From: Naumovozyma dairenensis CBS 421
Lineage: Eukaryota; Ascomycota; Saccharomycetes; Saccharomycetales; Saccharomycetaceae
Direction of reading: 5' to 3'
Length of the DNA stretch: 64,000 nucleotides
NCBI RefSeq assembly: GCF_000227115.2
Contig: NC_016489.1
Coordinates: 1 to 64,000 of the forward strand
Positions 49,256-60,045 of the stretch are shown here, in pieces. The notes beneath the pieces are model-generated. The model made no database searches and had not been told where the DNA came from. It was given only the letters and a program-made list of their open reading frames with translations. Within the stretch, counting starts at the first letter, position 1. The number at the start of each line of letters is the position of its first letter. Made by a program: the position numbers and the translations under genes.

Positions 49256-50779
49256 TTAAAATTCTTCATCAGCATAAGAGTCAGCACCGACTTCAATGTA
49301 ATCTCTTTCCAAAGCAGCCAAATCTTCTCTTGCCTCGGTGAACTCACCTTCTTCCATACCTTCACCAACATACCAATGAACGAATGCACGCTTAGCGTAC
49401 ATTAAATCGAACTTCTTGTCAATTCTATTCCATGCTTCAGCGATGGCAGTTGTATTAGATAGCATACAAACAGCTCTATCAACAGCAGCAGCTTGTGAAT
49501 CTGGAGTGGCGGTTGGAGGTTCGTAACAAATACCAATCTTGAACCCAGTTGGACACCAATCGACCATTTGTACAGTCTTTTTGTTTTTAACTTGAGCAAC
49601 AGCAGCTTGAACATCTCTTGTAACAACATCACCTCTATATAATAAACATGTGGCCATATATTTCCCCGTAGTTGGATCACATTTCACCATTTGGTTACCT
49701 GGTTCGAAACAAGCGTTTGTAATTTCTGCCACAGAATTAGATTCATGATAAGCTTTATCTTTGGATAGAATTGGTGCATATGAAATCAATGGGAAATGAA
49801 TTCTTGGGTATGGAACTAAATTAGTCTGGAATTCATTCAAATCCACGTTTAAAGAACCATCAAATCTTAATGATGCAGTAACTGATGAAACAGCTTGAGC
49901 AATCAAATTATTTAAATTAGAGAAACTTGGTCTAGCAATACCCAAATTCTTCTTACACATATCGTAGATGGCTTCGTTATCAACCATAAATGTACAATCA
50001 GCATGTTCCAAAGTAGTATGTGTGGTTAAGACAGTATTATATGGTTCTACGACAGAAGTAGAAACTTGTGGAGCTGGATACACGGCAAATTCCAATTTAG
50101 ATTTCTTACCATAATCGGCAGATAACTGTTCTAATAGAAGAGAACCTAAACCAGACCCGGTACCACCACCAAGTGAATGAGTGAATAAGAACCCTTGTAA
50201 TCCATCACTTTGATCAGCCATTTTTCTAATTCTATCCAAGACATCGTCTAATATTTCTCTTCCTACAGTGTAATGACCACGAGCATAATTATTTGCTGCA
50301 TCTTCTTTACCGCTAATCAGTTGTTCTGGATGGAATAAATCTTTATATTTACCTGTACGAACCTCATCAATGACATTTGGTTCTAAATCGACGTAAATAG
50401 CACGAGGAACGTATTTCCCAGCACCAGTTTCATAAAAGAAAGTGGAAAACCCTTCTTCACCACCCTTTGGTCTTGTTAACCCCTCTTGTAAATAACCGTC
50501 TGGTCTAATACCATGTTCTAAGGAATATAATTCCCAACAGGCATTACCGATTTGGCACCCAGCTTGCCCGACTATTCAAAATTGGAGAAATCTCGAAGAT
50601 AATACTCAAATATTTACTTGTTAGTAAAAAAGGAACGTAGATTTTTTAATAAAGATAATATGTATATATGCAATAACATTTGATTGGCGCCCTCTCAGCA
50701 CTAGATCAATTGCAATGTGTTATTTTCTCAGAATAGATTGCATTCGACACATACCATTGATACTGATAACTTCTCTCAT
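49256..50779 (-). CDS. TUB1: Alpha-tubulin (one intron)
   Basis: 446 residues: exon 1 50779-50755 (MREVISIN plus one base), exon 2 50571-49256. The join gives [23 protein letters not shown], the canonical start. The GTP-binding loop GGGTGSG, the catalytic-loop glutamate and the C-terminal [32 protein letters not shown] with terminal Phe are all present. It forms the microtubule heterodimer with Tub2. It sits between neighbours of S. cerevisiae TUB1 (ALO1) and of TUB3 (PHO84), so it is the single copy from which one cannot choose TUB1 or TUB3 by context. The intron position is conserved. Confidence 0.95.
50572..50754 (-). other. TUB1: Alpha-tubulin spliceosomal intron (183 bp)
   Basis: On the minus strand: 5' site GTATGT starting at 50754, branch point TACTAAC at 50626-50620, 3' site TAG ending at 50572. 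It splits a valine codon (G|TC), as in S. cerevisiae TUB1 and TUB3. Confidence 0.95.
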
Positions 50780-51302
50780 TTTTCTTCCTTGGTTGTTTTC
50801 TTTAAGATAATCTTCTTATTGATATAAGATAATTCTATGGCCCAGTTTCTAATATATAAGAACTCAAGATGGTATAATGTAGAGTACTGATCCTGCACAG
50901 AAGAAGAGTGGTTTCTGTTTCAAGTAATTTACTTCCTTTGTTTGTTACTGTTTAATTTTCAAATTTTGTGATTTCCCACTTTGGGTCTCTCGATTTTGTT
51001 TTGTTTACATTTTTCCGCAACGAGATTTTGAAAAATTCCTAGTAAGAATTCTCGTGTATCACGAACGCGTAAGCTTGATTACTAGGCATGAAGGATATTA
51101 ATGATCAGATCAGCAATTCGCAATGCTTTGAAGTTGTCTATAAGTTGGCTATTTAGTTTTTTACGGTTTATTTTGTGGTTTTTTTCTAAATGAAAATTAT
51201 ATATGTAATTGTATTTTGTACAATGTTCTTTTTTTCCATAACGTCGTCACAGAAATAGAGAAAGCATTTGCCAAACCAGTTGGCAAATAAACAACCGTTA
51301 GA
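50780..51302. other. Tubulin promoter region
   Basis: 523 bases between the tubulin start and the PHO84 stop. No specific site or RNA gene recognised. Confidence 0.45.
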
Positions 51303-53018
51303 TTATGTTGTGTATGTTGAATCAGTACTACCCTCCTTATGTACTTCTATTACATCCCTATTACTGCTATTCCTACCAGATGGGTCCACCTCGTCATGAT
51401 ATTTCTCACTAATTTCTTCCAAAGTCATACGTTTGGTTTCTGGGATCAATAATGTTAAGAATATACCTAGCAACATGAATAATGCAAAGATTTCCATAAC
51501 ATGAGGTAACCAACAGTTCTTATCCTTCCCATCTTTAGCACAATTATGATCGATTAATGTACCTAATGCAGTTTGTGCAATAATGGCGCCAATCTTACCT
51601 GATGCAGCAGAAATACCATGAGCTGTAGATCTATATCTAGTTGGGAAACATTCTCCTGGTACAATAAAAGTAGTAACATTTGGACCAAAATTTTGGAAAA
51701 ATTGACAAACAATATATAATCCTAATAGACCCTTGTCACCAATTTTATGATATGCGAAACCAATGACACAGAATAATACTGTCAACAATGTGAATCCCAT
51801 CAATTGGATTGGTTTTCTACCAATAGTATCAATTGTAAACACAGAAATCCAATAGCCAGGTAATGAACCAGCACAAATTAGAATTAAGTTTCCAACAGCT
51901 GAGTCATAAAGCTTTTTATAAACGTTTTGTGATCCTGCGTAACCAATTGTTTGTAAAATTACTGCTGTATTCAAACTTAACCCATAGAATGCCACATCTA
52001 GCATGAACCATGAACCTGCTGTACCTAATAATATTTTACCATACTTCCATTGACCGAAATGATGACAAAAATCTTTAAATGAAGCTTTAGGAGGTAATAC
52101 GGGTTCCATGGCAGTTGTGCTTGGTATTCTTGTTGCAGCTGTGACAATGTCATCATTTTTATGATCCATCTCCCCTGTCATAAACTTTTCAACATCTTCT
52201 ACCCCATTATCAACGTGTGCTTCTACATCTAAAGTATATCTTGGAGATTCTGGGATTGTTAATCTGAAATATAATCCTAAGCAACCTGGAACAGCTCCCA
52301 ATCCTACCAATATCCTCCACATTTGATCACAAGCTTTCATACATTCATATCCACATTCAGCCCCAGAATTAGCATCGATCAGCTCATGTTTATAGGAGGC
52401 TACAAGGATTAAAGCAATGATCCCACCAGCAATTTGACCCCAAGCTTGATTTGCAAAGACAGCACCCATAATAGCACCCCTCCATTTCGTAGTTGCAAAT
52501 TCAGAAGTAATAATTGAAGATAATGGATAATCACCACCGATTCCTATCCCCATAACAATACGATAAAATGTCAAGATTGCTACAAAATTAATAGCCTTCG
52601 ATTCACCTGTAGTACATTGTAAAATGGCAGTAATGATCATAATAATTAATTCCAAACCGTAAATCTTCTTCCTCCCTACGACATCTGCAAGTGTACCGAA
52701 CCCTAATTGACCTATTACTGTCCCCACTGACGTGGAAACTTTCAAAAGAGTAGCAGTGGCATTAGGCATATCACCTTTCCAATACACATAGGACATCATT
52801 GAAAGCCCCAAATTTATTGCAAAAATATCGTATGAATCTGTAAGGAACCCAACTCCAGCAACAAGGATGGTCCTTATGTGGGACCAACCGAATGCTGCAT
52901 TGTCTATTTTCTCGAGTGCTAATCTTCTTCTCTCTAGTGGGTCGTCTATGTGAGCGAAATCATTTATGTAATTGTGGAATGCGATGTTACCACCTTCAGT
53001 TGTCCGGCTGTTTTCCAT
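51303..53018 (-). CDS. PHO84: High-affinity phosphate:H+ symporter Pho84
   Basis: 571 residues from ATG 53018; the longer frame starts with TTG at 53042 and is rejected. Major-facilitator transporter of the PHS family with 12 predicted membrane helices in two halves split by a hydrophilic loop (about 290-345). Hallmarks: GVGFLTDSYDIFAINLG, GIGIGGDYPLSSIITSEFATTKWRGAI, the QMWRILVGLG helix start, and QFFQNFGPNVTTFIVPGECFPTRYRSTAHGISAASGK. Plasma-membrane phosphate uptake and transceptor, induced by phosphate starvation through Pho4; three CACGTG sites lie upstream. Adjacent to alpha-tubulin as PHO84 is to TUB3 in S. cerevisiae. Confidence 0.96.
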   Translation of the reverse strand: MENSRTTEGGNIAFHNYINDFAHIDDPLERRRLALEKIDNAAFGWSHIRTILVAGVGFLTDSYDIFAINLGLSMMSYVYWKGDMPNATATLLKVSTSVGTVIGQLGFGTLADVVGRKKIYGLELIIMIITAILQCTTGESKAINFVAILTFYRIVMGIGIGGDYPLSSIITSEFATTKWRGAIMGAVFANQAWGQIAGGIIALILVASYKHELIDANSGAECGYECMKACDQMWRILVGLGAVPGCLGLYFRLTIPESPRYTLDVEAHVDNGVEDVEKFMTGEMDHKNDDIVTAATRIPSTTAMEPVLPPKASFKDFCHHFGQWKYGKILLGTAGSWFMLDVAFYGLSLNTAVILQTIGYAGSQNVYKKLYDSAVGNLILICAGSLPGYWISVFTIDTIGRKPIQLMGFTLLTVLFCVIGFAYHKIGDKGLLGLYIVCQFFQNFGPNVTTFIVPGECFPTRYRSTAHGISAASGKIGAIIAQTALGTLIDHNCAKDGKDKNCWLPHVMEIFALFMLLGIFLTLLIPETKRMTLEEISEKYHDEVDPSGRNSSNRDVIEVHKEGSTDSTYTT

Positions 53019-53553
53019 ATCGGTTTTGCTTCTTTGTTTCAATGTTACAAGGTAAGTATGTATGTATATTTATTCCTTAGTCAAACTATTGGCAAGAGGA
53101 TATATATTTTAAGAGGTCTAGTGCAAATGAATATAATAGAAGGATGATTTTATGGATTTTCTTTTCTTCATGGCATAAGATTTTGTTTAAATAGCCAATG
53201 CAAAAGAAAGGAGAGATCAGTGTAGTTCAGAGTATCACCTTACATAATTCCATGGAACTATGTCAAGGATAAGACGAACAAGATGAAAGGTAAGGAAGGG
53301 ATCCGGGCTCTAATGGGGAATAACCACTAACGTACGTAGATGATATGCAGGAAATAAGGACCAATGGTAAATGGTCGATAATACGGTTCGTAAAATCATT
53401 GGTAATTGGTACAGTCTATATGTATAAAGTCAGGGAAATTGTAGTGCTACAATTAAACGGTTATGGTTGAAGAAACGTGCCACTAATAATGATTATCTTG
53501 CATCTATTGAATGTATAATATAATATAAAATAATAATTAATTAATTGGTGTCT

Positions 53554-53559
53554 CACGTG
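53554..53559. promoter_or_regulatory. CACGTG, candidate Pho4 site for PHO84
   Basis: Palindromic Pho4/Cbf1 core about 540 bp upstream of the PHO84 ATG, in the range of functional sites in the S. cerevisiae promoter. Confidence 0.6.
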
Positions 53560-53658
53560 GCAGAAGAGTTAAGACCTTTCGTAAGGAATGCCCCGGCAAA
53601 GCAAAGCAGGGTAGCGGAGGGGACTCCGAAGCGTGCGTTTTGCACTGGTCGCTTGGCG

Positions 53659-53664
53659 CACGTG
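53659..53664. promoter_or_regulatory. CACGTG, candidate Pho4 site for PHO84
   Basis: Second copy, about 640 bp upstream, with a following G (CACGTGGG), a favourable Pho4 context. Confidence 0.6.
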
Positions 53665-53957
53665 GGACTACGCACGTACGTACACCACTATTACAGGTGT
53701 AATATGTAATGAGTTGTCACATTATTATATTCATCTTTAGTCTTGCCTATTTCTGTCATATTACCATGAATAATCATTTGCTTCCTGGCATTTTTCCAAG
53801 CTTACTTTGTACGTATATTCGCATAGTTCAAAAACTTGGCAAGTCTTGATGTTAATAATAGCCTTAACTTTAAGAAGTCCTAGTAAGTTACCATCGGAAA
53901 TTCATTTGTTTCCTCTTCCTGTCCTTCACTCTGCTGTCAACTTTGCCTCGACTTTTA

Positions 53958-53963
53958 CACGTG
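53958..53963. promoter_or_regulatory. CACGTG, distal candidate Pho4 site
   Basis: Third copy, about 940 bp upstream of PHO84. Preceded by TACA, so Cbf1 is also possible. Confidence 0.4.
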
Positions 53964-54166
53964 AACCATTATGCAAGAATTATTTATTTAAAGAGAAAGA
54001 TAATATTTCAATTACAGAGTGGGTAAAAATATTTGTATCATAAAAGTTCGAGGAATAAAAAGTCATTAATACTAAATAAAAAGGGAAAATACGTTAACTA
54101 GATGGCAACAGCTTCTTGTCACAATCGGTATGTTATTCACGGTTGCGTCAATTTTCTCTGACGATA

Positions 54167-55504
54167 CTAAAGGAATTGAATTAAAATTGAGAAGGTTATC
54201 GCAAAAATAAAAGTCAGGTATACGTTGATTCGTAAATCCTCATCTTGCTGAATTGGAATAACTTCTTTATCAAATTTAGTCCTTTCTTTCACTTTCAAAT
54301 ATAGTTCAGTTTCTCTTGGTTTGACATTTGGTGGTAAATTATTATCAGGATACATTTCTTCAATTAATTGGTCAATCCTAGCCACTTCAATATTAATCTT
54401 CAAATAATTTGGATCTTCGACTGGTAATCTCTTTCTAATATCACGTAGATAATATTCAAATATTTCTACACATCCTTTTAAAGTTCTTGATTTTAAAATC
54501 AAATAGCATGTAGTACCCTTTCTAATCTTAACATTCTTATGTAAAACAGTAGGATTATTGAAGACTTTTGCTAAAGTAGCAATTGCCATAACTTGAGGAA
54601 TTGCACAGAATTGGAATGTGGATTGTTCATGAATAGAACTTAAATAATTTAAAACAGCATCCACATGACTTAATGCATTATAAACAAGATGGTTAATACA
54701 CTCCAATCCTTTTTGTTCATTTCCTGTTTGTTGGAAATCAGTTAACTTATCAGCATACAATGACCAAATTTCCTGCGGCCAAAACGACCTACCATCATGT
54801 AAATCCTCAGCATAATCTCTAATGATATTAGTTTTTTGTAGAAATAATCCCATACTTTCATATGATGGTAATTCTTTATCCTTCTCCAAATCATACAATG
54901 ACATTGGGGCAAATTGAGCTAAAATAATTAATCTCGTTAACCCATCACCAACTAAACCTGCAACATAATGACAATATTTATCATAATCAGCTATAGTTTC
55001 GACACCATTCAAATTGAAATTTTCATCCAAAATATAATCAGCCATTCCATTCCCCATTTGCTTCGTAATATCTTGAATAACGTCTCTATATTTCTTAGAT
55101 AATTTATGGAATTCATGTAAGATACAATCAAATTTCACTAATACAGCTCTATCCTTTTCATCTGGGCTATTTCCATTGAAACTCCATTCTTTTAAATCCA
55201 ATTTCTCGTGGAAATCCCTTAATAATTCCACTTTCAATTTAGTATCAATGGACATATCATCTTCCATAGTATCCAATGCTCTCAAGATCAAATAAAAGAC
55301 CATGATAACGTTGCGTAATTCAGGATGTAATTCCATAATAACAGCGGCAAATGAACGAGATGTCAAGTTTAACAATTTATAACATTCCTTCTCGTTAGGT
55401 GATGCTGTGGAATCGATATAGAATAGGGGGTTCCTAATATATTTCAATTGGAATGCTGCTTTTAATTCTAGTGGATGAATTAAGAAATCAATTGCTTTAC
55501 CCAT
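54167..55504 (-). CDS. ERG9: Squalene synthase
   Basis: 445 residues, ATG 55504 (S. cerevisiae 444). Joins two farnesyl diphosphates to squalene, the first committed step of sterol synthesis, on the ER membrane. The two aspartate-rich metal-binding motifs are [11 protein letters not shown] (D78 onwards) and [17 protein letters not shown] (about 230). The conserved [14 protein letters not shown] segment lies between them, and a C-terminal membrane anchor ends the protein ([18 protein letters not shown]). Orthologue of YHR190W. In S. cerevisiae it is next to PTH1; here a cell-wall protein gene and 4 kb lie between. Confidence 0.97.
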   Translation of the reverse strand: MGKAIDFLIHPLELKAAFQLKYIRNPLFYIDSTASPNEKECYKLLNLTSRSFAAVIMELHPELRNVIMVFYLILRALDTMEDDMSIDTKLKVELLRDFHEKLDLKEWSFNGNSPDEKDRAVLVKFDCILHEFHKLSKKYRDVIQDITKQMGNGMADYILDENFNLNGVETIADYDKYCHYVAGLVGDGLTRLIILAQFAPMSLYDLEKDKELPSYESMGLFLQKTNIIRDYAEDLHDGRSFWPQEIWSLYADKLTDFQQTGNEQKGLECINHLVYNALSHVDAVLNYLSSIHEQSTFQFCAIPQVMAIATLAKVFNNPTVLHKNVKIRKGTTCYLILKSRTLKGCVEIFEYYLRDIRKRLPVEDPNYLKINIEVARIDQLIEEMYPDNNLPPNVKPRETELYLKVKERTKFDKEVIPIQQDEDLRINVYLTFIFAITFSILIQFL

Positions 55505-56226
55505 TACGTTTTTCGTTTGTTGGTTTACTTGTTTTTTCTTCGAGGTTGTAATTGCTTTTGCGTACTTCTAATGTTGGAGGGGTGTTTTCGTGTCTGTGAA
55601 CGTTGGAAAGGGAGGGCGAGTATACAGTCAATTAATTGTTAAGATTCAAATTTATCGAAATATAAAAAGTATCTTTAGGTGTATTGAATACGGTAGCTAT
55701 ATAAAAAAAGATTGAAGGGTAGATCATACGAAAGGGAGCAAGACTATATATGATTTTTGACGTTAATTTCTAAAGGTTCTTATAGTGCATAACGTTGTTC
55801 GTTTATCAAACAACAAGATTCCGTTCCTCGTTAAAATCCTTCAATTAATGTTCATTTTTAAATTTTGAAAGTTTCAGAAAATGAATTCGGAAATATTTCC
55901 CGAAATGACCGCCGGAGTTTGTTATCTCCGACAAACGTCACAGTCGCTTTCATATTCATATTCATAGTCAGGGATATTGACTTAGCCTGAGCTGATATTT
56001 CCAGTTGGTTGCACGTTTCTTAGATATATTCGCTCCAAGCAATTAATTTTTAAAAAAGAAATAGAAGATAGTATAGAAAAAAAGTTTCATGGTAGTTATG
56101 ATTTTGATAGTTTGCCGAAAAGGGGCTGGTTTGATAAGAAAATCATATAAATATGGATATATATAACGTTAGACTATGTATGTGGGTGAGAATTTCAATC
56201 GTTGATATGACATTGGCTAAAAAAAG
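55505..56226. other. ERG9 promoter region
   Basis: 722 bases. TCGTTTA occurs at 55799-55805, about 295 bp upstream of ERG9, resembling Upc2/Ecm22 sites; the same word lies upstream of ERG13. Nothing else recognised. Confidence 0.45.
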
Positions 56227-57585
56227 CTAAATAGAAGTATTGCTTAGAGAATTTCCATTGACTGTATATGTGTTCACTACGCTGGATAATGTCACTGGGG
56301 CAGTGACAGTACCTGTAATATAAGAGTACCTAGTGGTATTGATTGTAACACCAGCCTTTATGCTCGTACTAGTTATCAGACATAAACTACTACTCTTCTC
56401 AGCTTCTAATGTGGAACTTAAAATTGGGGAAGCTTTCGAAGAAGAGTGTGCTGGGGATGGAGATGCAGATGCAGATGGAGATGGCGAAGGAGATGGAGAT
56501 GGAGATGGCAAAGGAGAGGGAGATGCAAATGAGTAGGAGGATGCAGAAGACGACATTATTGAACTTGAAGATAGAATTACCAGTTCGTTTATACATGTTT
56601 CAAAATCAAGTGGTTCCGTCGTAACACATGTAGATGGAATAGTACTATCAGGTGAAGTCCCTGAGTAAGCAAATTGGGTAGTCCAAATGCCCTGGCTGTT
56701 TTTGACCGTTTGGACAGTAAATTGAGTAGAATCATATCCAAGACCGATGTCCACTTTTCTTACCACAACATTATTGTCCGATTTCAGAGTAGAACTCAAG
56801 GTAGCAATACCAGTCGAGGCGTCATATGATACAGCAGGAGTAGCTTCTTGATTGTCTATAAAAGAAATCGCATTTGTTGTTGAGAGGCCTCTTACTTTTG
56901 GAATAATGGTATTAGTACCACTATCCTTTAGATTAAGGACCAACCTCGTAGAACTTGGATCAAAATATACAATTTGATCAAAACCTGCATCTGCATCTGC
57001 CCAGATATCAACAAGAGTTTTCAAAACCATACATCCGCCTCCTGTTACCGCACCAGTGAAAGTATAATTACCACTAGGGAATATCATGGTACCACTATTT
57101 TCAATAGTGCCTGCAGATATGGTTGTATTAGGATAGTATAGATTGAAGTTTATGACACCAGTATTGATAAATGAATTTGAAAAACTAAATGTTTGTGCAG
57201 TAGCATATAACATGTTTTGAACTAGTAAATAACCATTATTTGTTAAACTTTGACCTTGGAAATTTGTACCACTCCCACTCATTGAATCACCATTGTAAAT
57301 AACCAAATTACCATCATTAGTTATAGTTGGTGAAGTGATGTCAACATTTTGAGAACCAATACATAAGTTCCCATCAATATTCAAATCATTAGTTAAGCTT
57401 GCGGTAGTTCCACTTGCAACACTGGTCCCATCTGCAATGGCTAAGGTAGCATCTTCGCTGATATCATAGGAATCTGTGTAACTTCCTGAACTCGCATATT
57501 CTGTATCTCTCGAAATTGTTTTTGACTGGATAAATGGAACCAGTAAAATTGCCAATATTAATAGCGGTGAATTTTTCAAAATCAT
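56227..57585 (-). CDS. Secreted Hyr/Iff-like cell-wall protein without GPI signal
   Basis: 452 residues, ATG 57585. A signal peptide (first 21 residues, ending IQSKT) is followed by a beta-solenoid-like domain of about 310 residues with repeated hydrophobic/Asn-Gly strands (NDLNIDGNLCIG, NDGNLVIYNG, NNGYLLVQN, NTGVINFN, NSGTMIFPSGNYTF). This resembles the N-terminal domain of the hyphally regulated cell-wall protein family. A Ser/Pro stalk with SPSPSP repeats follows, encoded by GGAGAT-type hexamers at 56456-56525. The short C-terminal part has Ser/Thr but no hydrophobic GPI-attachment tail, unlike most adhesins of this family. It may be secreted or linked by other means, or be shortened. Inserted between ERG9 and PTH1, which adjoin in S. 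cerevisiae. Confidence 0.75.
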   Translation of the reverse strand: MILKNSPLLILAILLVPFIQSKTISRDTEYASSGSYTDSYDISEDATLAIADGTSVASGTTASLTNDLNIDGNLCIGSQNVDITSPTITNDGNLVIYNGDSMSGSGTNFQGQSLTNNGYLLVQNMLYATAQTFSFSNSFINTGVINFNLYYPNTTISAGTIENSGTMIFPSGNYTFTGAVTGGGCMVLKTLVDIWADADAGFDQIVYFDPSSTRLVLNLKDSGTNTIIPKVRGLSTTNAISFIDNQEATPAVSYDASTGIATLSSTLKSDNNVVVRKVDIGLGYDSTQFTVQTVKNSQGIWTTQFAYSGTSPDSTIPSTCVTTEPLDFETCINELVILSSSSIMSSSASSYSFASPSPLPSPSPSPSPSPSASASPSPAHSSSKASPILSSTLEAEKSSSLCLITSTSIKAGVTINTTRYSYITGTVTAPVTLSSVVNTYTVNGNSLSNTSI

Positions 57586-59457
57586 TCTTGAGCTTATTAA
57601 TTCTTTTAGTTTTGTATTCTCGTTTCTTGAATACTTCTCGGAATTAGTAACTGATTGAAGAAATTAAGTAAATGGAATAAAAACATAACTTTATGTAAGA
57701 ACTTAGAAAGTGTTTATATAATCTATGATATATTTGAAAAATATTTAAGAAAAGTGAAGGGGATCGTGTCCTTTTGCGTTCATATGCACTAAGTACAGAG
57801 TACTTATTTATTTCGAGATACTTCACCTATCCCCTTAGGTGACATTGCCTATTAAAGGGCCCTTCCCCAAACAAGTAGTTGAAAAGGCTTCGGACTATAA
57901 AGTTCATATTGGGTATCTGTACCGACTTGCTTTGGCCTAGGAGTACCTAAACTTAGCGTAACATTACGCAAGTTTTTTCAAGGATGAGCGAAGAGGATAC
58001 TGGGTAGCACCCAAGCAGGCCTGCGACGGATACGAATTGTGGTCATTCCTAAGGAATTTTGGATTAACCCTATCTTTTTTTAATTCCTGCAAAATATTAT
58101 CTATTCAATCCCAATGCAATCCTAATCGTAACCACGCCATTTTTTGTTGTATAATTTTTGCAAAATTAATACTTTGAAATCATATTATACGACTAGTGTT
58201 ATTTCATATTTTTCCAATCCTTGCCCCAAGCCAGGACCAGAATTGACCAACCCTACTCTCGTTCAATAAATTTTGATATCTACCCTATGTCCTTCTCAAA
58301 AGTTTCCCCCCCCAGATCCTAGCTTTTCAATTCATTAATCCTAATGGGTCTCAGGCCTGTACGCAATATGCAGTACAATGAAGATCTGCATGCTGTTTAC
58401 GTTCTTTCTGTACGTTTGCATATTTTTTTCGCGAATGCGATGTTGAAACTTTCGAAACGATATTACGTACATCTACATGCTTGTGTAAGTTGCAACACTT
58501 TTAACTTTAAGGTTTTTAATTGTGTGCGTAAGTAATCGCTCGGATGATAATTTCCAAAAACAGAGAAAACCCTATTGGACCCCAATGCGCAACTAGTCGA
58601 AACTATTGCAAATGTTGCATATATGCTTATTTTGCACCGTAGGGACACGCTTTTGTAAATCACACGGCAAAAAATTGGTTAGTCCATTAGAATCACCACA
58701 TCATTAATGTGGGTTGTTGGATTTTAAAGTTCTATAGTTGTACAGAACTTCCAAAATTGGAATTTTCAATGAAGATTTAAAATGAGGGGGGAAAAACAAA
58801 CTCCGGTTAAACTTAAACCTGTATGGGTATTGATCGGCTTGCAATTTAAAACAAGGAAATATATTTGAATTTGTTGGTTAAGGTCAATTGAGAGGAGAAA
58901 CCTTGAAGAAAAATAGGAATAAACTTTTAAGGAATGCTGAGTCTTTCTATACTTAATGATACAGTTCCTTCTCTTTTCATAAGACATAGTAGTCGAATAT
59001 GGCTGGATTACAAGCAGTAATTTGTTTTTTAAATCCATAACCTATCTTTATTTTGAGAAAAACTTAACCTGTTAATGATCAAAAATTCAATAGTTTATTG
59101 TAGAAAGACGAAAACTTTGAACTTGGTATATATTTCACGTTATTTAATTGGCTTTTTATTATTTGAAATAGTTTTTTTGGAAAAAAATCATTTAAAAATA
59201 AATATTAATTGTCACAAACCAAAGGTAAATAAAAAAATAAGATGTACCTCCTTAGACATGAAAGTCAGGAGAGTGATCTAGAGCGTTGTTTTTGTTGTTC
59301 ATAATGTTTATGTTGTGTTGATTATCTAATAGTTATTTAATGGTGTATATGGTTGATTCGGGCTACAAATATACACTCACACAAGTAATAAAGGATATGA
59401 AATATTTACAGACGCTGGTTTTGAATATTTAAATAAATAGTGAAGGGTTTTTGGAGA
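57586..59457. other. 1.9-kb gene-free stretch upstream of the cell-wall protein gene
   Basis: Long promoter-like region, common for adhesin genes. Short open frames (58344-58535, 58766-59038, 59075-59281) carry no recognisable motif. No tRNA or clear repeat; a palindromic CAGGCCTG occurs at 58016 and 58352. Confidence 0.55.
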
Positions 59458-60045
59458 TTAGATAAGTTTTTCTTTTCGTAATACTTCTAACACATTTGAC
59501 ATTGCTTGCTTATTAATATTTTTCAATTGGGATGGATCTATTTTGTCCAAAACATATTTAGCTACTACGTTAGGCTCATGACTTTCTGGCCTATCAATTC
59601 CAATACTCAATTTATAAAAATCGTTCTTGCAGCCTAATTTTTTATCTATACTTTTCAACCCATTATGCCCCCTTAATGAAGTGCCGGGCCCTCTTAACTG
59701 TATTTTACCCATAGGTAAATTCAGATCATCATGAATGACAACATGTCGTGTATCCTTTGGTAGCGTTCTCCATAAAGGGACGATGGTGTTCCCACTAAGA
59801 TTAATGAAGTCACCATCACTACGGATCAAAAACAATTCAGGATTAATTGATAAATAATGTACGCTACCAGTTAAACTTTCTTTATATGGAACATTACCTA
59901 CCAACGTTGATTTTATTTGATCTAGAATATACAAGCCAATATTATGTCTTGATCCTTTGTATTGAGGTTCGGGATTACCAAGACCGGTGATAGAAGTTTT
60001 TAGGTTCCTTCTAAATACTCGTGGAGTTGGAACTAACCGCAGCAT
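59458..60045 (-). CDS. PTH1: Mitochondrial peptidyl-tRNA hydrolase
   Basis: 195 residues, ATG 60045 (S. cerevisiae 190). Bacterial-type Pth that frees tRNA from peptidyl-tRNA released by stalled ribosomes; in yeast it is mitochondrial and dispensable. Landmarks: GLGNPEPQYKGSRHNIG with catalytic H34, IHDDLNLPMG with D106, and RGHNGLKSI. The basic, hydroxylated first 18 residues (MLRLVPTPRVFRRNLKTS) suit a mitochondrial presequence. Orthologue of YHR189W and collinear with ERG9 apart from the inserted cell-wall protein gene. Divergent from DSS1. Confidence 0.95.
   Translation of the reverse strand: MLRLVPTPRVFRRNLKTSITGLGNPEPQYKGSRHNIGLYILDQIKSTLVGNVPYKESLTGSVHYLSINPELFLIRSDGDFINLSGNTIVPLWRTLPKDTRHVVIHDDLNLPMGKIQLRGPGTSLRGHNGLKSIDKKLGCKNDFYKLSIGIDRPESHEPNVVAKYVLDKIDPSQLKNINKQAMSNVLEVLRKEKLI

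Larger units (their letters stand above)
53019..54166. other. PHO84 upstream region and synteny breakpoint
   Basis: 1.15 kb containing the PHO84 promoter and the ERG9 3' region. It is the point where synteny changes from the YML blocks to YHR190W. Three CACGTG sites are listed separately. A G+C-rich patch lies at 53585-53690. The open frame 53807-54043 has no recognisable content. Confidence 0.6.

Noticed and set aside
53807..54043. 78-codon plus-strand frame between PHO84 and ERG9
   Set aside because: No homology recognised; it lies in the PHO84 upstream region and overlaps a candidate CACGTG site.
58016..58359. Second possible hAT-like MITE bounded by CAGGCCTG
   Set aside because: CAGGCCTG is itself a palindrome, so half the apparent inverted end is automatic; the flanking 8-mers agree at only 5 of 8 positions.
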